A DNA stretch of 64,000 nucleotides from Owenia fusiformis (taxonomy: Eukaryota; Annelida; Polychaeta; Sabellida; Oweniidae). This document shows positions 10,980-23,700 of this stretch, piece by piece. The notes below the pieces were generated by a model. The model did no database searches and was not told the origin of the DNA. It was given only the letters and a program-made list of their open reading frames with translations. Location of the stretch: assembly GCA_903813345.2 (NCBI GenBank), contig CAIIXF020000001.1, forward strand, positions 25,287,915 to 25,351,914, given 5' to 3'. Position 1 is the first letter of the stretch; each line of letters starts with the position of its first letter. The translations under genes were made by a program, and so were the position numbers.

Positions 10980-13900
10980 TTACTCGTTGCTTTGTATATT
11001 TTCTTTCTGTCCCTTAGAATCATCTAGTGATATAGGGCCAAACCCATACGGCAGTAACTCTTTAATTGTCACTTTCTTCCAATCATTATTGATACCGGGT
11101 GTTGTCATGACCAAATACCAATCAAAGCCGAACTAAAAACAAAACGCACAATTGCAGTTCAAAATGAAATATATTACTTACTGGGATCATTCGAAAATCT
11201 GAGAGTAAATGTTTCTAAACACTATAACTGCTTCAGTACTTCGAGCAAAACTAATGTTGACCCTCGAAGGAGAAATAAATGCTGAAAATTGCCCCCCCCC
11301 CGACCATATACAACCGTTCCACTTTTATCTGTTGTCTATAGGTTCTTGCTCAGCTAAATGGCAAATCGCCTAATTTTTTTTATTATATGACATGTCTTAA
11401 GTTTTTCTACACTGTACCTCTGCCATGACTTGTCTGCACATCCCACAGGAACCGATAAAGTAGGGAACATCACTACAAGAATAGGGTGAATATATTGAAA
11501 GTGGTCAGCCTTACCTAGGGTAGAGGAGGTCAATGAGCTAAATGGATGGGTACTCATTTAGTCAGTTGACTGCATTATGAAACTTTAGTCAAACGGGGCT
11601 TTATTATGCTATTTTTTCCTACTAAATACATATTCGTGTAATGTAAATGCAAGTTTATTTTTTAAAAATTCACACGACTTCAAAATGCTAATTTAAAACT
11701 TAAAATTTAATGTTTATAGAATTCCAGTGTTATCGTAATTTGCAATTTCTAAAACAAGATACCAGCTTCAAGCTTCTGTAAACAAATTCTAAACAAATGG
11801 TTGCATTGTTAATTATCTTTCTTTTAAAGAGACGATCGGTTGACTAACCATACTAAAATCAATGCAGTGAATTGTCTATGTCCTGCCGATACAGCGTTAG
11901 CAATAGAGACTCTCTCTGCACACATGCACAATCCATATGAAGCGTTTTCCACATTACAACCTGAAATATTTGAACATAAAATGGCAGGGCTATACATAAT
12001 ACATGTAAACTGTGTATTGTCACAATTCAATAATGCATATTATTTTCATGATCAGTCGTGGTGAAACCTATAAAAAGTCTGTATTACTTTTATTGCATTA
12101 TTTTTGCTTCTGTATTCATTAAATTCAAATTATATTAGATATATTAAATATTTGTATTCGCTAAATCATTTTTCCATTCGGTAAAAACGTTTATATGTTT
12201 GTTACAGCAAATGAAGTTTTCAAAATAGGCAATCACTAATTACTATGTGCATTAAATTACATATTTCATTCGCTATGATATTTTTTTGCGTAAATTGTTA
12301 TGTTATTCCTTAAGAGTAACACATTATATGCACAATATTGAATTTCTATTTAATTTACCAAGTGGTTTACTTTTCCATGACATAGTTAATGCATTTTACT
12401 GAAAGCTAATTCGCTATTTACAGAATGCAATAAAGTAATATTCGATAACTTTCGTTGTTGTTCGATATTTTCTCACCTGACCTCGAGATTTACAAAATGG
12501 TCGCGCAGCTATTCTACATCGTTCAAATATATCACGTGGCTGAAAGTCTCGCAAAGTATCGAAAAATAACGAAATTTATCGAATGTGGCATTCGGTATTT
12601 ACCGAATATAAATAATTTAAATACCGAATGTACAAATAATTAATTGAATTATACGTGCGTTAAGGAAAACAAATTGATTCGCTGCATCACACAAATAGCA
12701 GGTCGTTCAATAAGTTCACGGAAAAATGCTCTCATTTCAAGGATTTTTGATATTTTCTCATGAAATATTCACACAATGTATAGAAAATACTTTCTGATTG
12801 AATCTTAAAATATCAGCGTCTCTTATTTGATTGGTTAACTTGACTTTTGGGTAGGCGGGGCACTTTTTACGTCACATTATTCATTAGAAAAACTACAGAA
12901 TAATAGAAATTTATGAGTATATCACCTGAATTTCTTCTCCGCTTTCTACTTGTACATGATATACACTCCCCTCCATAAGTTTGGCAACCTTTTTTCCCCC
13001 ATTGAACTACGTGTTAAATTACCTTTGAATTTTTATTTACTTACCCTGCGATGAAAATACTTATACTATTGATGGAAACGTAATTTGACTTTAATTCCAA
13101 TACCTCCAAATTTTCTCAATTTTTTCCCTCAATTACAATAGGTCGAAAATTGATGATAAATTTGATGAATTTTTGAAAATCGTCATTCCCATGTTATCCA
13201 ATGGGAAATGGTAGGTTTGCCGCAAGTCATATGACAGAATATCCATCCATCCGAGTCCTTGCAAAAATATGAGTTAGGCAGGCAATTGAATTTGCTAACT
13301 TTATTTAACAAAAATTTGATATGTTTCTTCAGGTTCAACAAAGTTATAGGGCTTTAAAGTCAAAATTGTTTTTCAAAAAACCTCTCCCATTGAAATAACA
13401 CAAGAGGCGAAAAATTATTTTCAAAAATGACTTTGAAGCGCTGTAACTTTAATATTCATCAAATAAACTTAACACTTAGTGTTCAAAAAAGTTAGACAAT
13501 TCAATTTTCTATATAAAAATATTTTTTGCTGAAACTTTTACTGAAAACATATCCTGATTTCTGATTTGCCCCGAACCCTCCCTTTCCCATTGGATTACAT
13601 GGGAATGACGATTTTCAAAAATTCATCAACTTTATCATCAATTTTCGACCTATTGTAATTGAGGAAAAAAATTGAGAAAGTTTGGAGGTATTGAAAATAA
13701 AGTCAAGTTACGTTTCCATCAATATTATAAGTTATTTCATCGCCGGTTAAGTAAATAAAAATTGAAACGTAAAGAGGCTTTAACACATAGTTCAATGGGG
13801 GAAAAAGGTTGCCAAACTTATGGAGGGGAGTGTAACTTAATGTAATTGTTACAACTATTGTCCCCTAAGGTTTCAGAAATATTCTCCCTCATGTTTAATG

Positions 13901-15338
13901 CACAGTCTCTTGTATTCAACCCATTGACGATACAGTGCTCGGAAGCCATTTGGAAAACTTGTTTGAATGGCAATCTTGACTGCAGTCGAAAGTAGTTTCA
14001 TTGTTCCATAAAGTGCAATTAAACTCCTAGCTAATCCTTCATCCCAGTGAAAAAGCAAAATCAAGGATTGTCTCATCTGGAGAGTATGTAACCTAGGGCA
14101 GCCTTGCTTTCTATTTTGCCAGTCATTTGTGATGGTTTCCTGCACAATATTAGCCATGAGATCGGCTGCATTATGCCGATGGAAAAAAGTTTGGCTGAAT
14201 GGTTAAGTTTTAATCAACCTACCATAGCATTACTCTTTGTTGATTTTCTGGTCCACTGGTATAGCATTGACTAGCACGATTTCTGAAATTTTCGGGATAA
14301 CAATGAACATCAATTTTCTCTCAGAATATTTGTAATTCAAAAAATAACAAATAAAAAATGGGGATCCTTCATTTGCACATATTGATAGATTTCTGTAATG
14401 CTAAATTGTGTGACGTAAAAAGTGCCCCGCCTACCCAAAAGTCAAGTTACCATAGTAACCCTTATTTTTGACCAATCAAATTAGAGATGCTGATATTTTA
14501 AGAATCAATCCGAAAGTAGTTTTTGCACATTGTGTGAAAACTTTATGGGAAAATATCAAGAATCTTTGAAAGGAGAGCATTTTTCCGTGAACTTATTGAA
14601 CGACCTGGTACATGTATAAATATCAAATTTGAATGCCAACACAAAGAGCAAGTGAAACTATTTAGCGAATATAAATTGTATAGATTATTACATTCGATAA
14701 AATAAAAAACATTCGATAGATTGGGTAAAGGTTTGGTAAATTGTTTGTTTTATTTGGTATTTATGGAATATTTAATGTACCGAATAAAGAAGCAGTTTAA
14801 ATACCACTTTTGCCATGACTATGACCTGTCTGAAACAAAACTTAATTATTTACCACGATGTTATATCAATTAACCAAATGAAATATCGTACAACGGGGTA
14901 TATATCCTCATGGACATGATCAATACGAAAATAATAGTAAGTAAGTATTAAAAAGTGTAAATATCAGTAAAATACTGTTTTGTTATCTTGAAACAGATAT
15001 TATCTATATGTACCAATATACACATAGGTACGTAGTACGTACCATGTGAATCTAGATGATCAATTTGTAGTGTCGTCGTGAATGCAGGTTGTATACACGT
15101 ATAAATATATACAGCTTGTTTTGTCTGTGCAATATGTATTGTTATTTTATTATGATACTAAATAGGAACCATCCATAAAGTACGAGATGAAACGCGATAT
15201 AGACACTTTAAAGTATACCTGTGAAAATGCTTCCATCTTCACATAAAAGGGCAGCTCCCACTTTAAAATTGCTATAGGGACAGTATGCCTTCTCTCGAGC
15301 ATCTCTCGCCTTTTTGATCAACCCAGGAATCAAGGCGT
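10980..15338 (-). CDS. CDA: cytidine deaminase (first exon not identified)
   Basis: Exons on the minus strand: 15219-15338, 11854-11960, possibly 11515-11537, 11418-11472 and 10980-11132 (stop). CDA is a cytosolic zinc hydrolase that deaminates cytidine and deoxycytidine in pyrimidine salvage. Motifs in order: [33 protein letters not shown] with the C-A-E zinc and catalytic triad; [13 protein letters not shown] with the two zinc cysteines; and [10 protein letters not shown] near the C-terminus. The second cysteine motif reads SCGMC where the family usually has PCxxC. Exon 2 needs an upstream exon ending in phase 1 with the start codon, which I could not place between 15339 and 17743. The 11854 donor and the 11472 acceptor differ in phase. 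A 23-nt microexon at 11515-11537 (LIDLLYP) restores it exactly but lengthens the loop by about seven residues. The gene converges on VTC. Confidence 0.85.
12964..13832. mobile_element. nested Tc1/mariner-like foldback MITE
   Basis: It begins CACTCCCCTCCATAAG and ends CTTATGGAGGGGAGTG, with TA on each side. The two arms are complementary for nearly 290 bp, including the AATTACAATAGGTCGAAAA block on the left and its complement near 13655. The middle about 300 bp is unique. No transposase is encoded. It interrupts the mariner-type element at 12698-14608 and is therefore younger than it. Confidence 0.85.
13873..14157 (-). pseudogene. mariner-like transposase C-terminal fragment
   Basis: The frame encodes about 94 residues. 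Its end, [19 protein letters not shown] followed by IKHEGEYF, resembles the C-terminus of mariner-family transposases, where a W-x8-C spacing and a GEYF ending are common. The DDE/D catalytic core is not present in the element. It reads toward the left end of the enclosing TA-flanked element, consistent with an internally deleted mariner. Confidence 0.55.
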
Positions 15339-17743
15339 CTTATAAAATATAAATGTATAACATTTTAATTATGGCACATCAGGTTACTGCATTTGGGCGA
15401 GCGTATCAACAGTTAAACATGCAGGTCACGAATCCGTATAAAGTGAAATAAAAGGTGCCCTGATTTTAGACGTGTTAAAACGGGAGTCAAAATGGAATAC
15501 AAAGGTAAAACATTTTTACATTATATTACTGTGTTACTGTGTGTTAGATATTGAATTGTATACCAACCTAGATCGGCGTCATTCATTATATAGATGTATT
15601 GTTCTTTCACTCTTGTTCCTTCTACCGTGTTACGGAATCCTTAATGTCCTCGACTTGTGACCTATAGTATACCTCAGTTCGTACTAACGTGTACATCGTA
15701 TATTCTGTATTCTAGAAGTATATATTATGTCCCAACACCTGTCTATAACACCTGATAAGGGTTATTGAACAGATCAGCCACTTGTTCAAGTTCTCGATTA
15801 TGACAAGACATTAAAGCCTATTACTTCTGATAGTTCGTAGAATTGACACACAGTATGATTAACTGTACATGTACGTATATTTGAAGTAACTGTAAAAATG
15901 GTCCCATCTATCTTTCAATGATGAAGTTGCTAAAAGGATGCCTCCCCTGTACCAAATACAGCCCAACATTATCGATCAACTCTAAATTCCAGGACTATTT
16001 TATATGACTCGATAGTTTTTTCTATGTGGCTGGTTGAATCTGATTAGTCGAGGCCTAGTTCCATGACCGATTTGATTTGTCTCAAGCGTTTGATAACGTC
16101 ATTATTTATTGCGCTGCTACGTCGATTAGACGATTGATGGCGAGATATATAACTCTAGACAAGGAAGAGAAACAAGTGAAACAATCATATCTCAATATTA
16201 TAAAGATATTAGAGAGATTCTCATGTTACGAAGCGTTTGATTACGTCATTATTTATTGCGTGGCCCTATACGTCGATAGGTGTGATATTCTTTATAGGCT
16301 ATGTATTAGACAACGATTTATAAAATTATCGACGTATAGGGTTGGGCATTAAATGATGACGTAATCAAACGCTTTATAAGTTATACGTTACACGGGAATA
16401 ATAAATATACTATAAGTGAGTTGTGAAATCTCTTTGGTCATCCGATGACTAACACCTTAAGCAATCATCTAAACCATACCACTCCTGGTAAGTAAAACGT
16501 GAACATCACACCCGTCGAAGTGTATACATAAAACAAGTTACACCTACCTCTTTAAGAATAGTAAGGGGGGACGAAAATGATTTATAGTGGTCGTTGCTTT
16601 TCTTTCACCTACTAACCAACTTCCTCCCCCCTCTGACAACCAGTAAGGGGTGCCGTAACAAAAATCAAACAAACATTGGATGACACCATATAATTTCTCT
16701 CTAGGTTTTCACACGTTTTAATTCGAAAAGTAGAGGAAACGACATATTACTTGAAATAAACATGATTGCGATTTTATCTTATGAGACACAAACAACCGGG
16801 TAAAAGTATTGTACAGCATCTCGTCATTTTGGCACTTTGAGTATTGTTATTCTATACACTATGCAAGTTAATATCAACGGAAAATATCAAGGCATGGTTG
16901 CTGGTCATCGATTTGTCTTTAAAGAATAAAGACATAAAGTTTATGACAAGTACAAATAGAGGAATAGTAAGTATCGACTTTACAATGATTACCATAGCGA
17001 ATTAGTCTGATATGTAGCAACGGCCTTATAACAAAGCCTAGGCGTATGTGCTGTTTTCTAGATATTATAAGCTCTGATTAATTAATTCCATTATATTCAT
17101 TTCGATTCCAAGAGACATACCTATGCAATAGGTATTTGTAAATGGACATCATGCTTGTTATACGGAGATTGGCAGCAGCTTCGAGACAACACCTTTGGAT
17201 ATGATACGGTTTATGGAAACGTACCAAGTTTCTCCACCGTTTACCTGACGACGCTCTACACAATCAATTACAGCTCCATGTGATCAATCAGTCGGCAAAC
17301 CATACCTCGAAGGGAACTTACTCCTATTGTATGAAAATGTGTTATTGGTTGAAGAAAAAAACGCTCTATAGAATCGTGTTCTATCAAATGCCTTTGATCG
17401 TGTAGGCTTAGAAACATATAAATGACATGTCTCATTGTTTTGTAATACCAGAGGATTCCAGGTTTACTAATAAAGCGATGTGTTACCTGACACTAAAGAA
17501 ATCTGAGATTTAAATTTATCGATAATCACTTTTATGCTAGAAATAATGTATCATATGAAATCGCTTTTCGTAATTAATGAAGTCGATTCGAATGTGTGTT
17601 TCGTGAAAATATATACAGGATAATGTTCGGATGTTTACACAGAGATCACAGTAGACACAAGGGAATTGACTCATACAACTGAATGATAAAAACAAATGTT
17701 TCGCTGTACATATTGTAGGATATGAGGAGATATTAAAAGCATA
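15339..17743. other. interval between divergent CDA and PHF24-like genes
   Basis: The CDA first exon and both promoters should lie here, but I could not identify them. The only clear structure is the palindromic MITE at about 16050-16435. A minus-strand donor (GTCGTCAG then gtaaac) near 17246 could end an upstream non-coding exon, but I have no coding support for it. Confidence 0.35.
16050..16435. mobile_element. degenerate palindromic MITE (copy 1)
   Basis: The block GCGTTTGATTACGTCATTAT occurs near 16231 and its reverse complement near 16350 (ATGATGACGTAATCAAACGC); a further partial copy lies at 16087. The right arm continues TTATAAGTTATACGTTACAC and ends GTGAGTTGTGAAATCTCTTT. The same arms occur, better preserved, at 23387-23607. 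Here the left outer arm is disrupted. Each arm carries a TTACGTCA motif. Confidence 0.6.
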
Positions 17744-20700
17744 ATGGGATCAGGAGCATCAAAAAGACCAAATACAACAAGGAAAGTACAAGCAGTAAGT
17801 GCTTTCCAAGCTATCCCTAAAAGTCCTAAAGAAAAGGACAAAATTCTGAATGATGAGATAACTGATACTCAAATAAAACTAGATGACGTTAACCACGATA
17901 ATGAGAAATCAACTGACAACAGACGAAGCATAACCATTAATGAGACTAGCAATGCATGGAACGCATTGAAGCAAGGAATTATTTTAAATGCAAATAGTCT
18001 TCCAAAGACTACATTAACACTTGATGATTTTACCAAGGTTATACGCAGAAAAGCAAGTGAGATCAAAAACGATGATTTGGAAATCCCTTACGAATCCAAA
18101 GAAAAGGTGATTGCACTTTTAATGCTATATTTAATGAATTCTTTTTATTTTACTCTTCAATGTATACATGCATATCCACTATAGTCGAGTCTGAAGTACC
18201 CTGCGTGCAGAGTCTACATGTAGTTAAACTACGAAACTCTCTTTTAGGAAGCTCTCTTTTAGGAAGTGAAGTCAAACGAATGCAAAGGGTACGTCTGAAG
18301 TGATTGAAACTCAAAATACATTGTATCTAGCTGATCCTTATATGAATATATATCTGGTTGAACAAAAATTATGACACATACAGTACTTCTCCCTTATACT
18401 AGTACACTGGGGGGGGGGGGCGGCATCCTCTCTTGGTCGAGCCCACAAAAAATGTTGGGCCTTACATTTTTCAAAATTTGGGCCAAATTTTGGTATTTTG
18501 GGGTCCAAAATTTTTAAGCGCATGGGCGCGTTTTTCTGATTTGAAATGTGGACGCACCCTAATTAGCTTTTTGATCCGCCAGTGATAGACACCATGTCAC
18601 AGTCATAAAAAGTGAAATATATTTTCTTGTATGTGACAGACGATATTTTCTATGGTAATAGAACGACTAAAACTGATGAAAATTCAAGTTTAAGGGAACT
18701 TTCTGTATACCTGCCATGTTATCTGCCCCGAATTAGCCACCTGTTGGTGAAACTGGTAACGATCTATTAGCATTTGCCGTATTGACTCGATAACCTTTGG
18801 TTGAGTATTGTGAGCAACCCGGTGGGTTTTACCAAAGCTACTTTAATGATTCACAACTCCTGAGCTTACTGATGGAATCGCAGCTATCTTAATATATCCA
18901 TGTACAAACGTAATTTATAACTTTTGGGGTAGGAGGTCAATCTAAAATTTCTAAATGATATACAGTGTAGAATATTTTACATACTACATGTCAAAAAGCG
19001 ATTTTGTCCTGGTTTATTTTCTGTGCGACCAGCCTGTGAGAATTCTGGACAAATATAAAAAAAACACCATTGACTCATGAATCGGGTGCAATTTTTATTT
19101 CTAGACATTCTATTCAAACATATTGTCGACTCGTACTACGACAATGTAGATATATATTGTTGTATATTGTTTAGTACTAGACTAGGTATAGTAATACATC
19201 TATTCTGATGCCCCGATTGTAAATAAATCTGATATCTCGTATTGTAATAATTATGTTAGCGCTATTAGATTAATACAGTGTTTACACGGATTGAATGTAA
19301 CATCTCATTTTCCCATGATTTATTATAGCCTAACCTTTAAAGCAATTTCTATTCTCTTCATGTCCGTTCTGTGTGGTTTCTGCCATTTGATGTTAAAGCT
19401 CTATTTTACATAAATCGAAGGTATAAACCGAACTGCTTAAAAGGAATATTTTGCATTTGAAAATGCTATTCAAAAAGCCCTGAAATGTAGGCCTATTGAA
19501 CAAAATGTATATTTCTGAATTCACTGTCTTGCATTCATAAAGCGGTAATGGATAGGAGGAACGTGCTGAGGATATCTGATAAAATTGTTGGAACAATTTC
19601 TGCCCATAAATTGCCTTTTTCTAAACAATTACAGAGTTTAGATTTCATTTCAACATGCTATACCTTTTTAATCTCGGAAATAACAATTGCTTTAAGTAAA
19701 TTATGAGTCAATTGATAGCTCTAGTCAAATGCAGAAAATAGAGTGACTGGCATTGTGTTTCCCAATGCAATCCCCAACACATGGATCCATGAAATCTCTT
19801 GCAATTCCACAATCAATGTTTGCACCTTAATTCACATTAGTTAGATATCTCAATTTTTTCAAATATTAAAATGGAAACACTTATAATTACTTTTTTATTT
19901 AAAAATAATTATGTATGCTTTCAAGAATTCACATTCTTTATCGATCCTTTGCTATCACTTTAAAATGAAGCAATTTAGATGTATCAGAAGACGAGGACTG
20001 TATTTTGAAGGTTTAACACGTGTTTTCACGTTTGAGAGGCTCCCAAGGCTCGCACGCGTGTTTACTGTCTAAACTGTAATATAGCCTATACTAGGCAGAG
20101 GGTAGTTTATATAATTTGCTTATATGTGTGAGGGACAAAATGTTTCTAATTTCCTGTTGAATGTCGAGTCTTTCATCATACGAATGTAATTTTAGGCGTC
20201 TGCATAGAATATTGGGAAATAAGCGTTACCCTTTCCAATAGTCTGAGTTTGCTTTTTAAGAGCTTCACCTCCACACTCAGTCAGGGTAAGCAAGCAGAAG
20301 AACAAAGGGATTTTGGGTCAGGGTACAAGTTCGAAATTGTTACGAGAGCTCTTCAGTAATTCTGCACTGAAAAGTTATCTACTCAATATATTGAAACAGT
20401 TTCTTGATCACACCCTTTGCGGACCGAGCCCACAAAAACACTCGGTGCGGATAACAGAGAGCTCGGTGCGAAACCAATTGTTATTTTTGAATGTGAAAAT
20501 TAAAGCATGTTGGGATTTTACTTATATTCATATATTAAAAAAACGACATGGAACCCCACACCATCGTATGAATATTGAATTGTCGTTATGCTAATTATTT
20601 ATTTTTCATTCATTATCATTAAATTAACATGATAAATAACGAAAGTTGTCGTTTTAAACATTATTCTAAGCTTTCATATACTATTGTCAATAATACAAAT

Positions 20701-23700
20701 AATGTTTGCGTCTTGAATGTACTAAATGTCACAAATTCCAATTAAAAAATATATTGAATCCGTACCGAACGTGTCATCTGCACCGGGCGTGTTATCCCAG
20801 CCCCAGGCTCAGTCTGCATGGGGTTGTTAAGGAAATTAAAATTGACTTAGACATCGTAGACTAAATATGAATCAATGGCAATATCCGATAAAGTCTGCGA
20901 ATCTTTTGAAATATAATTTTTATTGCATGTCATCTTGTCTTTCTCGCCATATCCTAGTAAATGTTATGGGCACTCAGTGTGAGTTCATTTGGCAATCAGC
21001 CAACCAACCATTAAATCAGTAGGGTATAATAACCAACTCCATCGTTTTTCTATTTTTAATAAGTCGATGGGGTTTGTATTGTCATGAACGACACCATTCA
21101 AAGTCAGAATGATATTGTATTCATGGAAACTCATGATTCCAGGTTAGTAATTTTGATAATTTATGATATAAGTACTATTATAAATGTGACACCTCGACTT
21201 GGCATTGCTTGGCACTTAACAAAGAGCAATCAACAATTACAGAGACAAACGAACAAATAAACAAACAAACATATAAACAAAGAAACAAACAACGAACAAA
21301 CAATCAAGTAAACAAACAATCAAATTGATCATCATCCTCATTTCGGGCATCTTGTGCTCAATAGCACAATAGAATAATTATAGTACTGAGCAATAAAATC
21401 TTAAAGTACAATCACATCCATCAACGTCAGGATGATGGTCTTCAAGGACACAATTTTTATGTTTAGTGTGTCTGTATGGGAATCAAGTACCAGGTACGGT
21501 CTCTTCTTGCAGTGATCCATCTTTCCCGACTTACATTATCGAGTACCTCAAGAGGCGGTTCTAAGAAAAGTACATTTTTCAAGCGCATGCAATGAGTAGA
21601 TTAGAACTATATCCAGCGTTATTATGGTCATTATTTTAGTATTAAGATGTAGCCTGCTCGAATCTCGTGTTTCTGTTTTATGTTAGGAATCTTTAAATCT
21701 TTTCGCAAAGATACAGTAGAGAGTTATTAAGTATTCCTGAAAAGTGTTACTTAGACTGCTAATGAATATTTCAAAAAACTTTTCAAGAGCCTCAGTTCAT
21801 ATGATGTCTAAGTGTGATTTTTTAAATCCAATGAAATTAATACTTCATTTTCATAATTTGAAATAACCTCTTAAAGAGGAAAAGCAGGGCAGGTGCTTAT
21901 TGAGGTCAAATATCTAATGGTTAGTGTTGTCCTTAGCTCAATGAATTGTGGAATTGATTTAACCCACTCTTGTCTTGTATCCTACCCTTTGCATTCGTTT
22001 GACTTCACTTCTTAAAAGAGAGCTTCGTCTTCGTCTTCTTGTAGTTTAACTAGACTCTACACGCAGGGTACTTGTATCCTAGACTTTAAATTCATGTTGC
22101 CGTACTCATTCAAAGTCTGGAAACGAGACATTCGTTGATAAATCATAATTCATTGAGTCCTGGGCTTAAATCATTAAAACAAAGATATTTATCTGTTCAA
22201 TGCATCTGGTAAATTGATGGAATACTTTCAGACTACACTGTGTAAGAATAAAAAAGAAAAAACATGATATTTTGACATTGAAGTATTGGAATTTCACGAA
22301 ATATTTTGCAAAAACACCTAGACCTCAATTTCAACTTGTACACATAGTTGCTTGTGCATTTTAAGCTAATCGAGGCAGCCATTTTCAATCTTTGCGACAT
22401 ATTTGCCGAAAACTTGTAGACAATGTCTGAACGTATAAAGTAAAGCACATGTTCTATTGCAAGCAAATTGATACATAACTTTATGACCAAAAAGAGCTGA
22501 AAACATGATTTTCGGCAATAAACGTGGCTGCCATTTTGAATAGAGGTGTGAACTTTTGAACCGAGATCCTATTGTGTGGGGGCTTTTTGTATCGATAATT
22601 AACAAAAATAGTGAATGATTTCAGTAGATCACGATGTGAGCTAAAAACAATATCCATGCTATGATTATTTGACAATGTATGTTAGAGTGAGTGTCAATAA
22701 TATGTATATCCTCCCGAAATGGAGGAAAAAATATACATGGAAAATATGCATCATGCAGTTTCGGGTCTCTATTGTGTGTCCTTTTTATTGTGAAATATAA
22801 AATAAGGGTCATTTTTAAAGTGCCCTTATCTTGATAATATTATGTTGCAATAAAGCATTTTCCGGTTTGTTTCTTTAAACTATTGATATTTCAGTTGTGT
22901 AGATGTTGTTGTATATAGTAGTAGTAGTAGTAGTATTTTTATTTATTTATGTCTCACGCACTAAAACAGATACTGAATACATAATATCACGTTAAAACAA
23001 TACATAAAAATTAAACAGTGCCTGGCCGATGCCGACCTATGAGAGACAGTGGAGTGTTACATTATGCTACGCCGTTTGGCTTGCATTTTTATAATTGTTT
23101 TACCAAGTGTTCGTTGAACAGTCTTTTCATTCATTATCAAACAGTATTTCACTAAACTTGTTTGCATATCAAAGTCATTATAATTTAACATTTTGGAAAA
23201 CAGACTAGATCGTTCATATATTTTATGTTATGGTACTACTTGTTTTGTTGTTGTATCACAAAATACATAAGGTAACGTACATTACCTACCACGTACATAT
23301 GACGATACGGCATAAAACAAAAATTGACTACTTATTGGAAACTCAACATCGAACATGTTTGAGAATTAGTGCAATTAAGTTACTTTAGAGAGATCTCGCA
23401 ACTCAATTATAGCATGTTTATTTTTGTCGTATAACGTATAACTTATGAAGCGTTTGATTACGTCATCGTTTATTGCGCGGTGTGATATTCTTACGTATAT
23501 AGCTGCGCAATAAATGATGGCGTAACCAAACGCTTTATAAGTTATACGTTACACGGGAATAATCAACATGCTATAAGTGAGTTGCGAAATCTCTCTAATA
23601 TTTTGCTAAATTCACTAACGATTCACAATAATATAATCTTGAAAAGTGTGTATGTAAAAACGATAAAATATCCCATTTGTCTAATTAGCAGTAAGAATTA

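Larger units (their letters stand above)
12698..14608 (-). mobile_element. mariner/Tc1-type element with degraded transposase, in CDA intron
   Basis: The ends read GCAGGTCGTTCAATAAG and CTTATTGAACGACCTGG, flanked by TA on both sides (12696-12697 and 14609-14610), the target duplication of Tc1/mariner elements. The inverted-repeat arms run about 190-210 bp inward (GGTAGGCGGGGCACTTTTTACGTCACA on the left, its complement near 14400). Inside lie a transposase C-terminal remnant and a second, nested element. Without the insertion the element would be about 1.04 kb, so it is an internally deleted, non-autonomous copy. Confidence 0.8.

Noticed and set aside
17078-17263. Possible first exon of cytidine deaminase on the minus strand
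   Set aside because: The donor-like site near 17246 is present, but neither the phase nor a continuous coding path to the exon at 15338 fits.
20313-20594. Frame of 93 codons starting MGQGTSSK
   Set aside because: It has no homologous motif, does not begin at an ATG, and lies in PHF24 intron 1.
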